A stretch of 64,000 nucleotides of DNA from an uncultured Myxococcaceae bacterium (GTDB lineage Bacteria; Myxococcota_A; Polyangia; Polyangiales; Ga0077539). Shown one piece after another: positions 24,656 to 33,457 of this stretch. The notes under the pieces are model-generated. The model saw only the letters and a list, made by a program, of their open reading frames with translations, did not search any database and had not been told where the DNA came from. A program made the position numbers and the translations under genes. The DNA lies in assembly GCA_945952225.1 (NCBI GenBank), contig CAMFHP010000028.1:18689-82688 (forward strand), in the 5' to 3' direction. The number at the start of each line of letters is the position of its first letter. The first letter of the stretch is position 1.

Positions 24656-26633
24656 GACGGTGACGGCCGCGTCCGTGACGTCCGCGACGACCGTGTCGGC
24701 CGCCGCCCTCGTCGGGCGTGGCGGGCGCTGCGGCGGGTGCATCGACGGGGGCTGCGGCCGCGGGTGCAGCCGTCGGCGCGGCAGGCGCGGCGTCGTCGAC
24801 GATGTGGAACTCCACGCGGCGGTTCTGGGCGCGTCCTTCGTCGGTGTCGTTCGAGGCGAGGGGGCGCGTCTGCCCGAAGCCCCGCGCTTCGAGGCGCGCG
24901 CCGTCGATGCCGCCGCGCGTGGTGAGCCAGCGCACGACCGCGCGGGCGCGACGCTCCGAGAGACTCTGGTTGCGCTCGGGCGTGGAGCGGTTGTCGGTGT
25001 GTCCCTCGACGACCACGTGGCGCAGGTGCGGCGCGCTGCGGAGCACGTCGGCCACGGCTTCGAGCACGGCCGTCGAGTCGCGCTTGATCTTGTCGCGGTT
25101 GGTCGCGAAGTTGATCTGCTGGCGGATGCGGATCTGTCCGTCACCCACGGTCACAAGCTGGCTCGGACACCCGTTGCGCGACGCATCGGACGAGGGCACA
25201 CCCGCCGCGCGCGGGCACGCATCGGCGACATCGGGCACGAGGTCCTGGTCGCTGTCGGCGAGGGGACAGCCGTTGCGTGCGGGATCGCGCAGCACGCCGC
25301 GCGCTTCGGTGGGGCACTGGTCTTCGTGGTCGAACACACCGTCGCTGTCGCGGTCGCTCGCGGGGCAGCCGTTGCGTGTGGGGTCGGGCTGCGTGCCGCG
25401 CGCTTCGGCGGGGCACTGGTCTTCGTGGTCGAAGACGCCGTCGCCGTCGCGATCCCGGAGCGGGCATCCCGCGTTCACGGGATCGATGCGCACGCCCGCG
25501 GGCTCGGTCACGCAGCGGTCGTCGTGGTCGAAGACGCCGTCGCCGTCAGAGTCCGCCGCGGGACACCCCGCACGCTGCGGATCGGCGTGGTTGCCGCGCG
25601 GCGTGGAGGGGCACAGGTCGTCGTGGTCGAGCACGCCGTCGTCGTCGCTGTCGACGTGCGCATCGGGCAGCGCGGCGGCGCTCACGGGCGCATACGCGAC
25701 GGAGGCCAGCACGCGCCCCGCGGGGATGCCGTAGCCCAGTCCGAAGCCCGCGCCGCCGCCCACGCCGAGGAGCACCGAGCGCGCCGCGAGGAGGTGCGCG
25801 CCGAGCATCACCTCGCCGCCCCAGAGGCGGTCGCTGAAGGCGCCGCCGCCGGCGTTCGAGGGGTCCGAGAGCGCGGTGTACACGTTGGCCTCGGGGCCCA
25901 CGGTGAGCCGGTCGGAGAGCGCCACGAGACCGAGGCCCATCGTCGCCCGGAGCTCCGAGCTGATGGAGACCAGCGCCGCCACGTGGTCGGGGCGCACGTG
26001 GTAGCCGACCGTGAGCGACCAGCGCAGCGGCCCGCCGCGTCCCGCCGCGGTGAGGCGCGGTTCGAAGCGCACGGCCTCGTCGCCGGTGTTGGAAGCGCGC
26101 GCGCCCGACGGGAGCCACACGTTCGCGCCGACATGGAGCGAGAACCCGTCGCGATCGGCGTGTCCGACGAGGCGCACGCGGGCTCCGAGGCGGAGGTCTC
26201 CGATCGCGAAGCCCGAGGCCGCGCCGAGCGTCGCGTCGCCCAACGTGACCGGCGTGCCCGACTGCGTGAGCGCCATCGGGAACGACAGCCCGAGGCCCAC
26301 GCGGTCGGCGAACGAGACCATCGCGCCGACGTGCGCCGTGAGCATTCCGCCGACGGCGTTGATCGAGCTCGTGGCGCCCTGCGCGTCGGTGCCGCGGAAC
26401 ACCAGCGGCTGCACCGCGTGGTCGATGGCGAGGCCCGCCGCGACCGCGCGCGTCGACGAGTACCAGGGATGCTCCGCGGCGAAGAACACGTCGCCCGCGG
26501 GCGCGGGTTCGAAGCGATCGAGGGCCCATCCCGTAGTGGGCGCCGTCTGCGCCTCCGCGGCGCCCGTGGCGAGGAGTGCGAGCACGAAGGCCAGAGAGCG
26601 CGCCCGCGGCGCCGAGGAGTACACGCTGGTCAC
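24651..26633 (-). CDS. OmpA-family outer-membrane protein with TSP type-3 repeats
   Basis: A 660-aa protein: signal peptide (LAFVLALLATGAAEA), an N-terminal domain of about 310 residues that looks like a beta-barrel, then five thrombospondin type-3-like calcium-binding repeats (DSDGDGVFDHDDRC pattern, with Cys pairs) and a C-terminal OmpA domain that binds peptidoglycan (GHTDNRSTPERNQSLSERRA, GFGQTRPLASND, QNRRVEFHI). It would link outer membrane and cell wall. GTG 26633 begins the signal peptide; no Shine-Dalgarno is visible. The last codons are modified or bordered by the right end of the foldback element, giving a GRHGRRGRHGRGRHRH tail that is unusually basic. Confidence 0.9.
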   Translation of the reverse strand: MTSVYSSAPRARSLAFVLALLATGAAEAQTAPTTGWALDRFEPAPAGDVFFAAEHPWYSSTRAVAAGLAIDHAVQPLVFRGTDAQGATSSINAVGGMLTAHVGAMVSFADRVGLGLSFPMALTQSGTPVTLGDATLGAASGFAIGDLRLGARVRLVGHADRDGFSLHVGANVWLPSGARASNTGDEAVRFEPRLTAAGRGGPLRWSLTVGYHVRPDHVAALVSISSELRATMGLGLVALSDRLTVGPEANVYTALSDPSNAGGGAFSDRLWGGEVMLGAHLLAARSVLLGVGGGAGFGLGYGIPAGRVLASVAYAPVSAAALPDAHVDSDDDGVLDHDDLCPSTPRGNHADPQRAGCPAADSDGDGVFDHDDRCVTEPAGVRIDPVNAGCPLRDRDGDGVFDHEDQCPAEARGTQPDPTRNGCPASDRDSDGVFDHEDQCPTEARGVLRDPARNGCPLADSDQDLVPDVADACPRAAGVPSSDASRNGCPSQLVTVGDGQIRIRQQINFATNRDKIKRDSTAVLEAVADVLRSAPHLRHVVVEGHTDNRSTPERNQSLSERRARAVVRWLTTRGGIDGARLEARGFGQTRPLASNDTDEGRAQNRRVEFHIVDDAAPAAPTAAPAAAAPVDAPAAAPATPDEGGGRHGRRGRHGRGRHRH

Positions 26634-26751
26634 ACGAAATCACTAACGGTGCGCGTTGCGTGGCGACAAGCAGATTCGCGCGGACAGCGCACCGCAGGCG
26701 ACCGCGCGCGTTCCGCACCGCCGTGGGGCTCTGGTAGGGTCGCGCCCCACG

Positions 26752-27465
26752 ATGTCCACGCACGCTGCGATCAAGCTTGAACAACGGGAACAGGTCACGG
26801 TCGTCTCGGTCGACGACGGCAAGGCGAACGCGCTGAACTCTGCGCTGATGCGCGCGCTGCGCGACACGCTGCGCGAGGTGGCGAAGACCGCGGGCGCGGT
26901 GGTGCTCACGGGCCGCGCGGGGTTCTTCTCGGGCGGGCTCGACGTGAAGCTCCTGCCCACGCTCTCGCACGGAGACCGCGTCGAGATGGTGAAGGACCTC
27001 GGCCACCTGCTCCACGCGATCTTCCTGTTGGAGCGCCCCGTGGTGGCGGCGCTCTCGGGGCACGCGCTCGGCGGCGGCGCGCTCATGGCGCTCGCGGCCG
27101 ACACGCGCCTCGCGGCCGATGCGAAGCTGCGCTTCGGGCTCAACGAGATCGCGATCGGCGTGCCCGTTCCCTCGTTCGGCGTCGAGATCGCGCGCGCCGC
27201 CGTGCCCGCGCACTGGCAGGCCGAGGCGGTGCTTCACGGTCGCACCTACAGCCCCGCGGAGGCCCTCGCGCGCGGCCTCGTGGAAGCGGTCGTCGCCCCC
27301 GAGGCGTTGCTCGACGCGGCGGTCGCCCGTGCGGCTCCGCTCGCGGCGCTCCCGACGGGCGCCTACCTCACGACGAAGCAGCGCCTCCGCGGCGCCGGCG
27401 CGCACGTGATGACGGCCACGCTCGACGAAGAGATCGAGAACTTTCTGAAGAGCTTCTCCGCATGA
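26752..27465 (+). CDS. Enoyl-CoA hydratase/isomerase family protein
   Basis: A 237-aa crotonase-fold enzyme. The oxyanion-hole segments are visible as FFSGGLDVKLL and SGHALGGGALMALA; LNEIAIGVPVP holds the glutamate in the usual second position, while the other catalytic Glu of true hydratases is not obvious, so the exact reaction is uncertain. Cytosolic, probably acting on acyl-CoA. It overlaps the following lipoprotein gene by 4 bp (ATGA), so the two are co-translated, though no functional tie is obvious. Confidence 0.88.
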   Translation: MSTHAAIKLEQREQVTVVSVDDGKANALNSALMRALRDTLREVAKTAGAVVLTGRAGFFSGGLDVKLLPTLSHGDRVEMVKDLGHLLHAIFLLERPVVAALSGHALGGGALMALAADTRLAADAKLRFGLNEIAIGVPVPSFGVEIARAAVPAHWQAEAVLHGRTYSPAEALARGLVEAVVAPEALLDAAVARAAPLAALPTGAYLTTKQRLRGAGAHVMTATLDEEIENFLKSFSA

Positions 27466-28619
27466 CCCGCGCGTCGTCGGCGCTGCGCGGAGTGCTCCTC
27501 GCGGTGACGCTGCTCACCGCGTGCGGTGTGTCGCCCGACGACACGGGCGATCCCCCGACGCCCGACGCCGACGACGTGCTCGATGTCGCCTCCGACCGCG
27601 CCGACGACACCGCAAACGACACCGCGGATGGGACGCGCGACACGTCTGCCAACGACACGTCCGAAGACGCCGACGATGCCGTCCACGATGCGTCGGAGGA
27701 GGCGCCGCGCGATGCCACGACCGATCGTGCAGACGTGACCGCCGATGGCGCGGATGCCACCGTCGATCGCGCCGACGCTGCCGCGGATCGCACGGACGCC
27801 ACGGTCGATCGCGCGGACGCGGTCACCGATCGCGCGGATGCCACCGTCGATCGCACGGACGCCACCGTCGATCGCACGGACGCCACCGTCGATCGCGCCG
27901 ATGCCACCGTCGATCGCACCGACGCCTCGATGGACGCGCCGATGGACCGCCCCGACAGCGCGATGGACGCGGGCACGTGTCCGCCCGAGATGGTGCTCGT
28001 CGCGGGGCGCGTGTGCGTCGACCGCTGGGAGGCGACGCTCGAAGAGATCGACATGGACGGCGGCGTTCGCCCCTGGTCGCCCTACTACAACCCCGGCACG
28101 CGGCGGGTGCGTGCGGTGTCCGTGGGCGGCGTGGTTCCACAGGGCTACATCGCGGGCTCGCAGGCGCAGACGGCGTGCACGAACGCGGGCAAGCGGCTCT
28201 GCGCGCTCGACGAGTGGCTCGCGGCCTGTCGCGGGCCGATGAACCGCACCTATCCGTACGGAAACACCTACGTTCCGCGGCGCTGCAACGAAGGCCGCAC
28301 GCCGCACCCGGTGGTGGAGTACTTCGGCACGTCGGTGGGTGTGTTCACCTCGGAGAACATGAACAACCCGGGGATCAACATGCTCCCCAACTCCCTCGCG
28401 CCCACGGGGATGTTCTGGGACTGCGTCTCCCCGTGGGGGATCTACGACATGGTCGGCAACCTCCACGAGTGGATCAACGACCCCGCAGGCACCTTCAAGG
28501 GTGGCTTCTACGTCGACGCCGAGATCAACGGCCACGGCTGCCTCTACACCACCACCGCGCACTCGTTCACGTACCGCGACTACAGCACGGGCTTCCGCTG
28601 CTGCGCGTCGCCGCGCTGA
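27462..28619 (+). CDS. FGE/SUMF1-like lipoprotein with Asp repeat linker
   Basis: A 385-aa lipoprotein: lipobox LLTAC (C21), a long Asp/Thr/Ala-rich linker with 7-residue DRTDATV repeats up to about residue 165, and a C-terminal formylglycine-generating-enzyme-like domain (PEMVLVAGRVCVDRWEAT, GKRLCALDEWLAACRG, DMVGNLHEWIND, TGFRCCASPR). True FGEs use a C-terminal Cys pair; here Cys residues occur in GFRCC, but many relatives of this fold are non-enzymatic binding domains, as in C-type-lectin-like proteins. Probably a surface protein held off the membrane by the acidic linker. Start ATG overlaps the previous stop by 4 bp. Confidence 0.85.
   Translation: MTRASSALRGVLLAVTLLTACGVSPDDTGDPPTPDADDVLDVASDRADDTANDTADGTRDTSANDTSEDADDAVHDASEEAPRDATTDRADVTADGADATVDRADAAADRTDATVDRADAVTDRADATVDRTDATVDRTDATVDRADATVDRTDASMDAPMDRPDSAMDAGTCPPEMVLVAGRVCVDRWEATLEEIDMDGGVRPWSPYYNPGTRRVRAVSVGGVVPQGYIAGSQAQTACTNAGKRLCALDEWLAACRGPMNRTYPYGNTYVPRRCNEGRTPHPVVEYFGTSVGVFTSENMNNPGINMLPNSLAPTGMFWDCVSPWGIYDMVGNLHEWINDPAGTFKGGFYVDAEINGHGCLYTTTAHSFTYRDYSTGFRCCASPR
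27751..27927 (+). repeat. 21-bp in-frame repeats (DRTDATV)
   Basis: About eight copies of a 21-bp unit (gcggatgccaccgtcgatcgc and close variants) encode the Asp-rich linker of the FGE-like lipoprotein. Some adjacent units are identical, so copy number may vary between strains. Confidence 0.8.
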
Positions 28620-28677
28620 GGTCCTCACGCAGCGATCGGTTGCAGCGCCGCGCGCGTCGTGATGTACGACTGCGGCC

Positions 28678-29910
28678 GTGCGGCGCGCCCTCGTCGTTGC
28701 AGCGTTGATCTCCGCGTGTGAGCGCTCGCCTGCGCCCGCGGCCTCACGCGCCGTGAGCCCTGCGTCGCCCGTCGATGCGGGCCCTGTTGCGGAGCGCGTG
28801 TGTCCGCCGCACGCGCCCGACGAGCCCGCCGCCGACGACGCCACACGACGCGCGTTTGCCACCTCACTCGACGCCTTCGTTGCGCAGCTCTGGCCCGCGA
28901 TCGAGCGGCGTGGAGAGCCCGTGGCGTGGTCTCCCGCGGGCACGGCGCTCGCGCTCGCGCAGATGGAGACGGTCTCTGCCGACGAGGGCGCCACGCTGCT
29001 CGGAGACCGCCTCGCGCCGAGCCTTCCGCGGCCCGCATTCGAGCGCGCGCTGGCGACGTTGCTTCGCGCGTACGAGACGCCCATCACCAACGGCGGCGTG
29101 CAGCTCACGCAGCGCCTCTTCACCGACCACCACGTGCGCCTCGTCCCCGATGCGCTCACCGCGCTTCTCGCGCGGTGGGGAAGCACGCCGGGCCCGGTCG
29201 ACACGGGCGCACCGGAGGGCGCGCGGCGTCGCATCGACGGCTTCGTGCAATCGCGTACGGCGGATGCGGTGCGCGCGATCGTGGCGCCCCATGCGATCGT
29301 GGCCGACGCGCCGCTGGTGCTGGTCTCCGCGGTGGTCGCGCGCTTCGTGTGCGCGGGTGCGGTGGCGACGGGAGGCTTTCGGGTCGGCGGCGTCGCGCCC
29401 GTCGAGGTGCGTGTGGCGCGCTGCGCAGGGGACGTGCGACGCGCCGCGGGCGAGGGGTTCGCGCTGCTGCGCATTCCCGCCGCGGAGGGAGCGCTGACGC
29501 TCGACGTGGTGCTCCCCGAGGAGGGACGCAGGCTCGACGCGGTGGAGCCCGCGCTCTCGAACGGCGCGCTCGCGCGAGCCACGGCCTCGCTCACTCCGTG
29601 GCAGGGCGCGGTGGAAGTTCCGACCGTTCGGGGGGCGTACGATCGCTCCCTCGAACTGCGAAATGCGCTGTGGAATGCGGGCTTCGCGCGATGGTTCGAC
29701 CCCGAGCGATCGACGCTGCGCCGCGAGGGAATCCGCAGCGGATGGCTCTCGGAGCTGCACCATCGCGCCGTGTGGTCCGTCGACGTGGCGGTGCGCGGTG
29801 ACGTGGGCGCGACCCCCGTGGTGCGCGTTGATCGCCCCTTCGTCTTGGTGTTGCGGGACGGCGACGGCGCGCCGCTCCTGGTGGCCCGCGTGACCACCGT
29901 GGGGGAGTGA
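28678..29910 (+). CDS. Serpin-like lipoprotein with shortened reactive loop
   Basis: A 410-aa lipoprotein (lipobox LISAC near residue 14) whose body follows the serpin fold: AWSPAGTALALAQMET in helix B position, ITNGGVQLTQRLFTDHHV, RRIDGFVQSRTADAVRAIV, APLVLVSAVVARFVC, then VPTVRGAYDRSLELRNALWNAGFARWFD and a closing RVDRPFVLVLRDGDGAPLLVARV. The region between strand 5A (AVWSVDV) and VDRPF is only about 14 residues, while inhibitory serpins have a hinge EEGTEAAAAT and some 10 more residues. The hinge is missing, so this is unlikely to trap proteases. GTG 28678 starts the signal peptide. It lies 4 bp from the next gene. Confidence 0.75.
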   Translation: MRRALVVAALISACERSPAPAASRAVSPASPVDAGPVAERVCPPHAPDEPAADDATRRAFATSLDAFVAQLWPAIERRGEPVAWSPAGTALALAQMETVSADEGATLLGDRLAPSLPRPAFERALATLLRAYETPITNGGVQLTQRLFTDHHVRLVPDALTALLARWGSTPGPVDTGAPEGARRRIDGFVQSRTADAVRAIVAPHAIVADAPLVLVSAVVARFVCAGAVATGGFRVGGVAPVEVRVARCAGDVRRAAGEGFALLRIPAAEGALTLDVVLPEEGRRLDAVEPALSNGALARATASLTPWQGAVEVPTVRGAYDRSLELRNALWNAGFARWFDPERSTLRREGIRSGWLSELHHRAVWSVDVAVRGDVGATPVVRVDRPFVLVLRDGDGAPLLVARVTTVGE

Positions 29911-29913
29911 GCG

Positions 29914-31533
29914 ATGCGCCTCGCGCACATGCTCGCCGCGGTCTCGTTCCTCGCATGCACGCCCTCGCGCGATCCGCGGCCGACGCCGCAGCGCGCGGTG
30001 GCGCGAGCGGTCGTGGCGAACGATGCGGGGGTGCGGGCGTGCGATCCGTCGCCGCGGTGTCCGTCGCCGTCGGTGCAGTCGGGGGCCCTCGACGACGATC
30101 CCGCGTGGCGCGCGCTGCGCTCCGTGCTCGCGCGGCCCGCGTCGGAGATCGACCTCGCCGAGGTGAGCCTGATCGTCTCGTCGGCGCGCACGCCCTCCCT
30201 CGACCGCGCCGCGGTGCTTCGAAGGCTCGACGCGATGGCCGACGAGGTGCGCCGCGCGACGGCCCCCGCGTGCACCGGGCGTTGCCGTCTTCGCGCGCTC
30301 ACGCAGCACATCTTCCGCGTGTGGGGGTTCCGCGCGGTGAGTGATCCCAACGAGCTCTACAACGACCCCGAGCTCGACCTGCTCGACCGCGTCATCGCGC
30401 GCCGCCAGGGCTACTGCGAGGGACTCTCGCTGCTGTACCTCGCGCTCGCGCGGCGCCTCGACATCCCGCTCGCGCCGGTGCTCACGCGCCTTCACATCTA
30501 CGTGCGCTACACGGGCGCCGACGGTGTGCTCGACGTCGACGCCACGCACGAGGGAGCGCCGCCGCGCCTCGATCCCGACAGCGCGCGCTGCGCCGGTCCG
30601 AGGCTCTACAACCGCACGCTCGACGCGCGCGAGATGGCCGCGCAGGTGGTGTCGGTGGTGGGCATCATCGACGAGCTTCCGCAGCGGCGCGCGTGGCTCG
30701 ACGCGGCCGTGTCGCTCGCGCCCGACGACCCCGACCTGCGCAACAACCGCGGCGTGGAGCGCGAGCGCGGCTACGACCTCGCGGGCGCCCTCGACGACTA
30801 CCGCGCGGCGGCGGCGCTCGACCCGTGCGCGAGCTTCTACCGCGCGAACGTGGCGGCGGTGCTCCGTCGCATGGGGCGCTTCGAAGAGGCCCGCGCCGCG
30901 CTCGATGCGCTCGACGCCGAGGCCGCGCGGGGCGAGGCCGACGACGACGCGGTGTCGCGCATCCTCGCGCGCGCCGACCTCGCGCTCGACACGCGCCGTG
31001 ACGATGAGGCCCTGCGGCTGTACTCCCAGGCCCTCGCGCGCTCGCACCATGCGCCCATCGCGTGGGAGTCGCGCGGACTCGCGAAGCTCCTCGTGGGCGA
31101 TGCGCGCGGTGCTGCCGACGACCTCGCTGCGGCCCTCGATGCCGACCCCCGCGCGGAGACGCGGCTGTGGCGTGTGGAGGCCCTGCTCGATCTCGGCGAC
31201 CCTGGCGCCTCCGACGAGCTCGAACGCGCGGCGCGCGACGGCGCACCGTCCGAAGATGTGGCCTTTCTCCGCGCCCGCATGGCGCTCGCACGAGGGCGCG
31301 TCGACGAGGCGACGGCGCAGGCGGAACGGTGCGTGCGCGAGGGCGGCGTGCGCGGTGCGAAGGGGCTCTCGCTGCTCGCCGAGGCCGCCGCGCGACGGGG
31401 CGATGGAGCGTGTGCCAGGGCCTACGCCGAGGCCTTCGGCGCGTGTGTGTTTCCGCCGCGAGACCGCTACCGCGCGCGGCTCGATGCGAGGGTGCGCGCA
31501 GCCCTCGCGCAGGGCGTCGACGCGGGTCGTTGA
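29914..31533 (+). CDS. Transglutaminase-like (SirB1/Transglut_core2) and TPR lipoprotein
   Basis: A 539-aa lipoprotein (lipobox SFLAC, C15). Residues about 140-200 carry the SirB1-type pattern LLDRVIARRQGYCEGLSLLYLALARRLDIP...HIYVRY, with the Cys and His of a transglutaminase-like core. The second half is TPR-like helices (RGYDLAGALDDYRAAAALDP, DDEALRLYSQALARS, GDARGAADDLAAALDADP). Such fusions often hold peptidoglycan-modifying or scaffold roles, but no substrate is known. GGGGGAG just before the start serves as ribosome-binding site and covers the previous stop, so it is in an operon with the serpin-like gene. Confidence 0.82.
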   Translation: MRLAHMLAAVSFLACTPSRDPRPTPQRAVARAVVANDAGVRACDPSPRCPSPSVQSGALDDDPAWRALRSVLARPASEIDLAEVSLIVSSARTPSLDRAAVLRRLDAMADEVRRATAPACTGRCRLRALTQHIFRVWGFRAVSDPNELYNDPELDLLDRVIARRQGYCEGLSLLYLALARRLDIPLAPVLTRLHIYVRYTGADGVLDVDATHEGAPPRLDPDSARCAGPRLYNRTLDAREMAAQVVSVVGIIDELPQRRAWLDAAVSLAPDDPDLRNNRGVERERGYDLAGALDDYRAAAALDPCASFYRANVAAVLRRMGRFEEARAALDALDAEAARGEADDDAVSRILARADLALDTRRDDEALRLYSQALARSHHAPIAWESRGLAKLLVGDARGAADDLAAALDADPRAETRLWRVEALLDLGDPGASDELERAARDGAPSEDVAFLRARMALARGRVDEATAQAERCVREGGVRGAKGLSLLAEAAARRGDGACARAYAEAFGACVFPPRDRYRARLDARVRAALAQGVDAGR

Positions 31534-31576
31534 GGCGCTTCCCTCGACGGGCGCTGGTCGTCTACCTTCGCGCGCC

Positions 31577-33142
31577 ATGACGACGCTCAAGAGCTATGTG
31601 TACGACCGCTGGGTGGCCGGGCAGGGGCGCCCCGCGACGCTCGTGAACCCTTCGACTGAAGAGGCGCTCGCCGAGGCGAGCTCCGAGGGCGTCGACTTCG
31701 GAGCCGCGCTCGCCCACGCTCGCGACGTCGGCGGCGCGAACCTCCGTCAGCGCTCGTTCGCGCAGCGCGCGGAGATGCTTCGCGCGATGGCCCAGGCGAT
31801 CCACGCGAAGCGCGACGAGCTCATCGACCTCGCGATGGCCAACGGCGGAAACACCCGCTCCGACGCGAAGTTCGACATCGACGGCGCGACGGGCACGCTC
31901 ACGGCCTACGCCGAGCTCGGTCAGTCGCTCGGCGACGCGCGCTGGCTCACGGACGGAGACACCATCTCGCTCGGGCGCTCGTCGCGCGTCGCGGGGCAGC
32001 ACGTGCTCGTGCCGCGCGCGGGCGTGGCGGTGCACATCAACGCGTTCAACTTTCCGGCGTGGGGCCTCGCGGAGAAGGCCGCGGTGGCGCTCCTCGCGGG
32101 CATGCCCGTGATCTCGAAGCCCGCGACGGCGACGGCGCTCGTGGCGTGGCGCGTGACGGAGCTCCTGGTCGAGTCGGGGGCGATGCCGTCGGGCGTGTTC
32201 TCGTTCATCGCAGGCGCGACGGGCGACCTGGTCGATCGCCTCGGCGCGCAGGACGTCCTCGCGTTCACGGGCGGTGGCTCGACGGGCACGATGCTGCGTT
32301 CGAAGCCCAATCTCCTCGCGAGCTCGGCGCACGTGAACGTCGAGGCCGACAGCTTGAACTCCGCGGTGCTCGGGCCCGACCTCGAGCGCGGCGGCGACTC
32401 GTGGAACCTCTTTCTCTCCGACGTCGCGCGCGACATCACGCAGAAGACCGGGCAGAAGTGCACCGCGATCCGTCGCGTGTTCGTGCCCCGCGATCAGGTC
32501 GAGGCCGTGCGCGAAGACCTGCTCGATCGCCTCGCGACGGTGAAGGTCGGCAACCCCGTGACCGATGGCGTCACGATGGGCCCGGTGGCCACGGCCTCGC
32601 AGCTCCGCGACGTGCGCGCGGGCATCGAGAAGCTCGTCGCGAGCGGCGCGTCGGTGCTCCTCGGCGGAACCCACGCGGTGCACGGACTCGGCGCGCCCGA
32701 GGGACGCGGCTACTTCGTGGCGCCCACGCTCCTCGCGGTGGAGCACGGCGCAACGGCGGATGCGGTGCACGACCACGAGGTCTTCGGGCCCGTGGCGACG
32801 ATCGTTCCGTACGACGGTGCGGCGGAGGTGGTGGCGCTCGTACGGCGCGGCGGCGGCGGGCTCGTGTCGAGCGTGTACTCCGAGGACCGCGCGTTCGCGT
32901 CGGAGGTGGTGCTGGGCATCGCGCCCTTCCACGGCCGCGTGACGATCGTGAACGCGAAGGTCGCGGGCGCGTGGCTCGGGCCGGGCACGGTGCTCCCGCA
33001 GCTCCTCCACGGCGGCCCCGGTCGCGCGGGTGGCGGCGAGGAGCTCGGTGGTCTGCGCGGCATGGCGCTGTACCTCCAGCGCGCGGCGATCCAGGGCTAC
33101 GGGCCCCTCGTCGACCACATCGCGGGCGTCAAGCGCGCGTAG
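31577..33142 (+). CDS. Aldehyde dehydrogenase, BoxD/PaaZ-N type
   Basis: A 521-aa NAD(P)-dependent aldehyde dehydrogenase. The catalytic Glu is in VEADSLNSAV and the Cys in KTGQKCTAIRRVF. INAFNFPAWGLAEK and FTGGGSTGTML fit the group that includes 3,4-dehydroadipyl-CoA semialdehyde dehydrogenase (BoxD of the aerobic benzoyl-CoA pathway) and the dehydrogenase half of PaaZ. PaaZ has an additional MaoC hydratase domain (about 680 aa), absent here, so BoxD is the better match. No other box or paa gene is in view, so the pathway is inferred. ATG 31577; the long frame upstream is inside the previous gene. Confidence 0.85.
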   Translation: MTTLKSYVYDRWVAGQGRPATLVNPSTEEALAEASSEGVDFGAALAHARDVGGANLRQRSFAQRAEMLRAMAQAIHAKRDELIDLAMANGGNTRSDAKFDIDGATGTLTAYAELGQSLGDARWLTDGDTISLGRSSRVAGQHVLVPRAGVAVHINAFNFPAWGLAEKAAVALLAGMPVISKPATATALVAWRVTELLVESGAMPSGVFSFIAGATGDLVDRLGAQDVLAFTGGGSTGTMLRSKPNLLASSAHVNVEADSLNSAVLGPDLERGGDSWNLFLSDVARDITQKTGQKCTAIRRVFVPRDQVEAVREDLLDRLATVKVGNPVTDGVTMGPVATASQLRDVRAGIEKLVASGASVLLGGTHAVHGLGAPEGRGYFVAPTLLAVEHGATADAVHDHEVFGPVATIVPYDGAAEVVALVRRGGGGLVSSVYSEDRAFASEVVLGIAPFHGRVTIVNAKVAGAWLGPGTVLPQLLHGGPGRAGGGEELGGLRGMALYLQRAAIQGYGPLVDHIAGVKRA

Positions 33143-33173
33143 TCCGAGCGCCGCGCGCGGCGGTGTGTTCCGC

Positions 33174-33203
33174 TTGCCTCCGCGCGTGGAATGACCTTAT
33201 AGA
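33174..33203 (+). promoter_or_regulatory. Possible promoter before the 52-aa gene
   Basis: TTGCCT (33174-33179) and TATAGA (33198-33203) are separated by 18 bp, close to a sigma-70 spacing, 25 bp before the start of the small membrane protein. TATA-like sequence is rare in this GC-rich window. Confidence 0.35.
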
Positions 33204-33227
33204 CCGCTCCCCGGAGACGACGACCCC

Positions 33228-33386
33228 ATGGCAGACCACCACGCCGAAGAACTCCCCGAAGACTTCAAGCTCATGCGCAAGTACGACGCGGAGTGGTCGG
33301 GCCCGCGCCTCATCTCGTACGGCGCCGTCGCCCTCGCGATTGCCCTCGCGGTGATCTACACGCTCGCGAGCCTCGGCGAAGGCTGA
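33228..33386 (+). CDS. 52-aa single-span membrane protein
   Basis: A short gene: ATG 33228 with GGAG 11 nt upstream, stop 33384-33386. The N-terminal 28 residues are charged (ADHHAEELPEDFK), then one hydrophobic span (LISYGAVALAIALAVIYTLA) and a tiny tail SLGEG. A Lys/Arg-containing n-side predicts the N-terminus in the cytoplasm. Composition fits a real protein: acidic soluble part, clean TM, and a promoter-like element upstream. No family is recognised; small spans of this kind are often subunits of membrane complexes. Confidence 0.6.
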   Translation: MADHHAEELPEDFKLMRKYDAEWSGPRLISYGAVALAIALAVIYTLASLGEG

Positions 33387-33432
33387 TCGCCCGCTCCGAC
33401 TGCGGCGCCTCCACAAAGGCCGCGTCGATGGA

Positions 33433-33452
33433 GCGCTCCCGCGAAGGAGCGC
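33433..33452. terminator. Hairpin between convergent genes
   Basis: GCGCTCC-cgcgaa-GGAGCGC is a perfect 7-bp stem with a 6-nt loop, between the stop of the 52-aa gene and the stop of the MYXO-CTERM-like gene. It could serve either direction; no T-tract. Confidence 0.4.
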
Positions 33453-33457
33453 CTCCG

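Noticed and set aside
31577..33142. Bifunctional PaaZ
   Set aside because: The MaoC hydratase domain is missing; length fits a stand-alone dehydrogenase.
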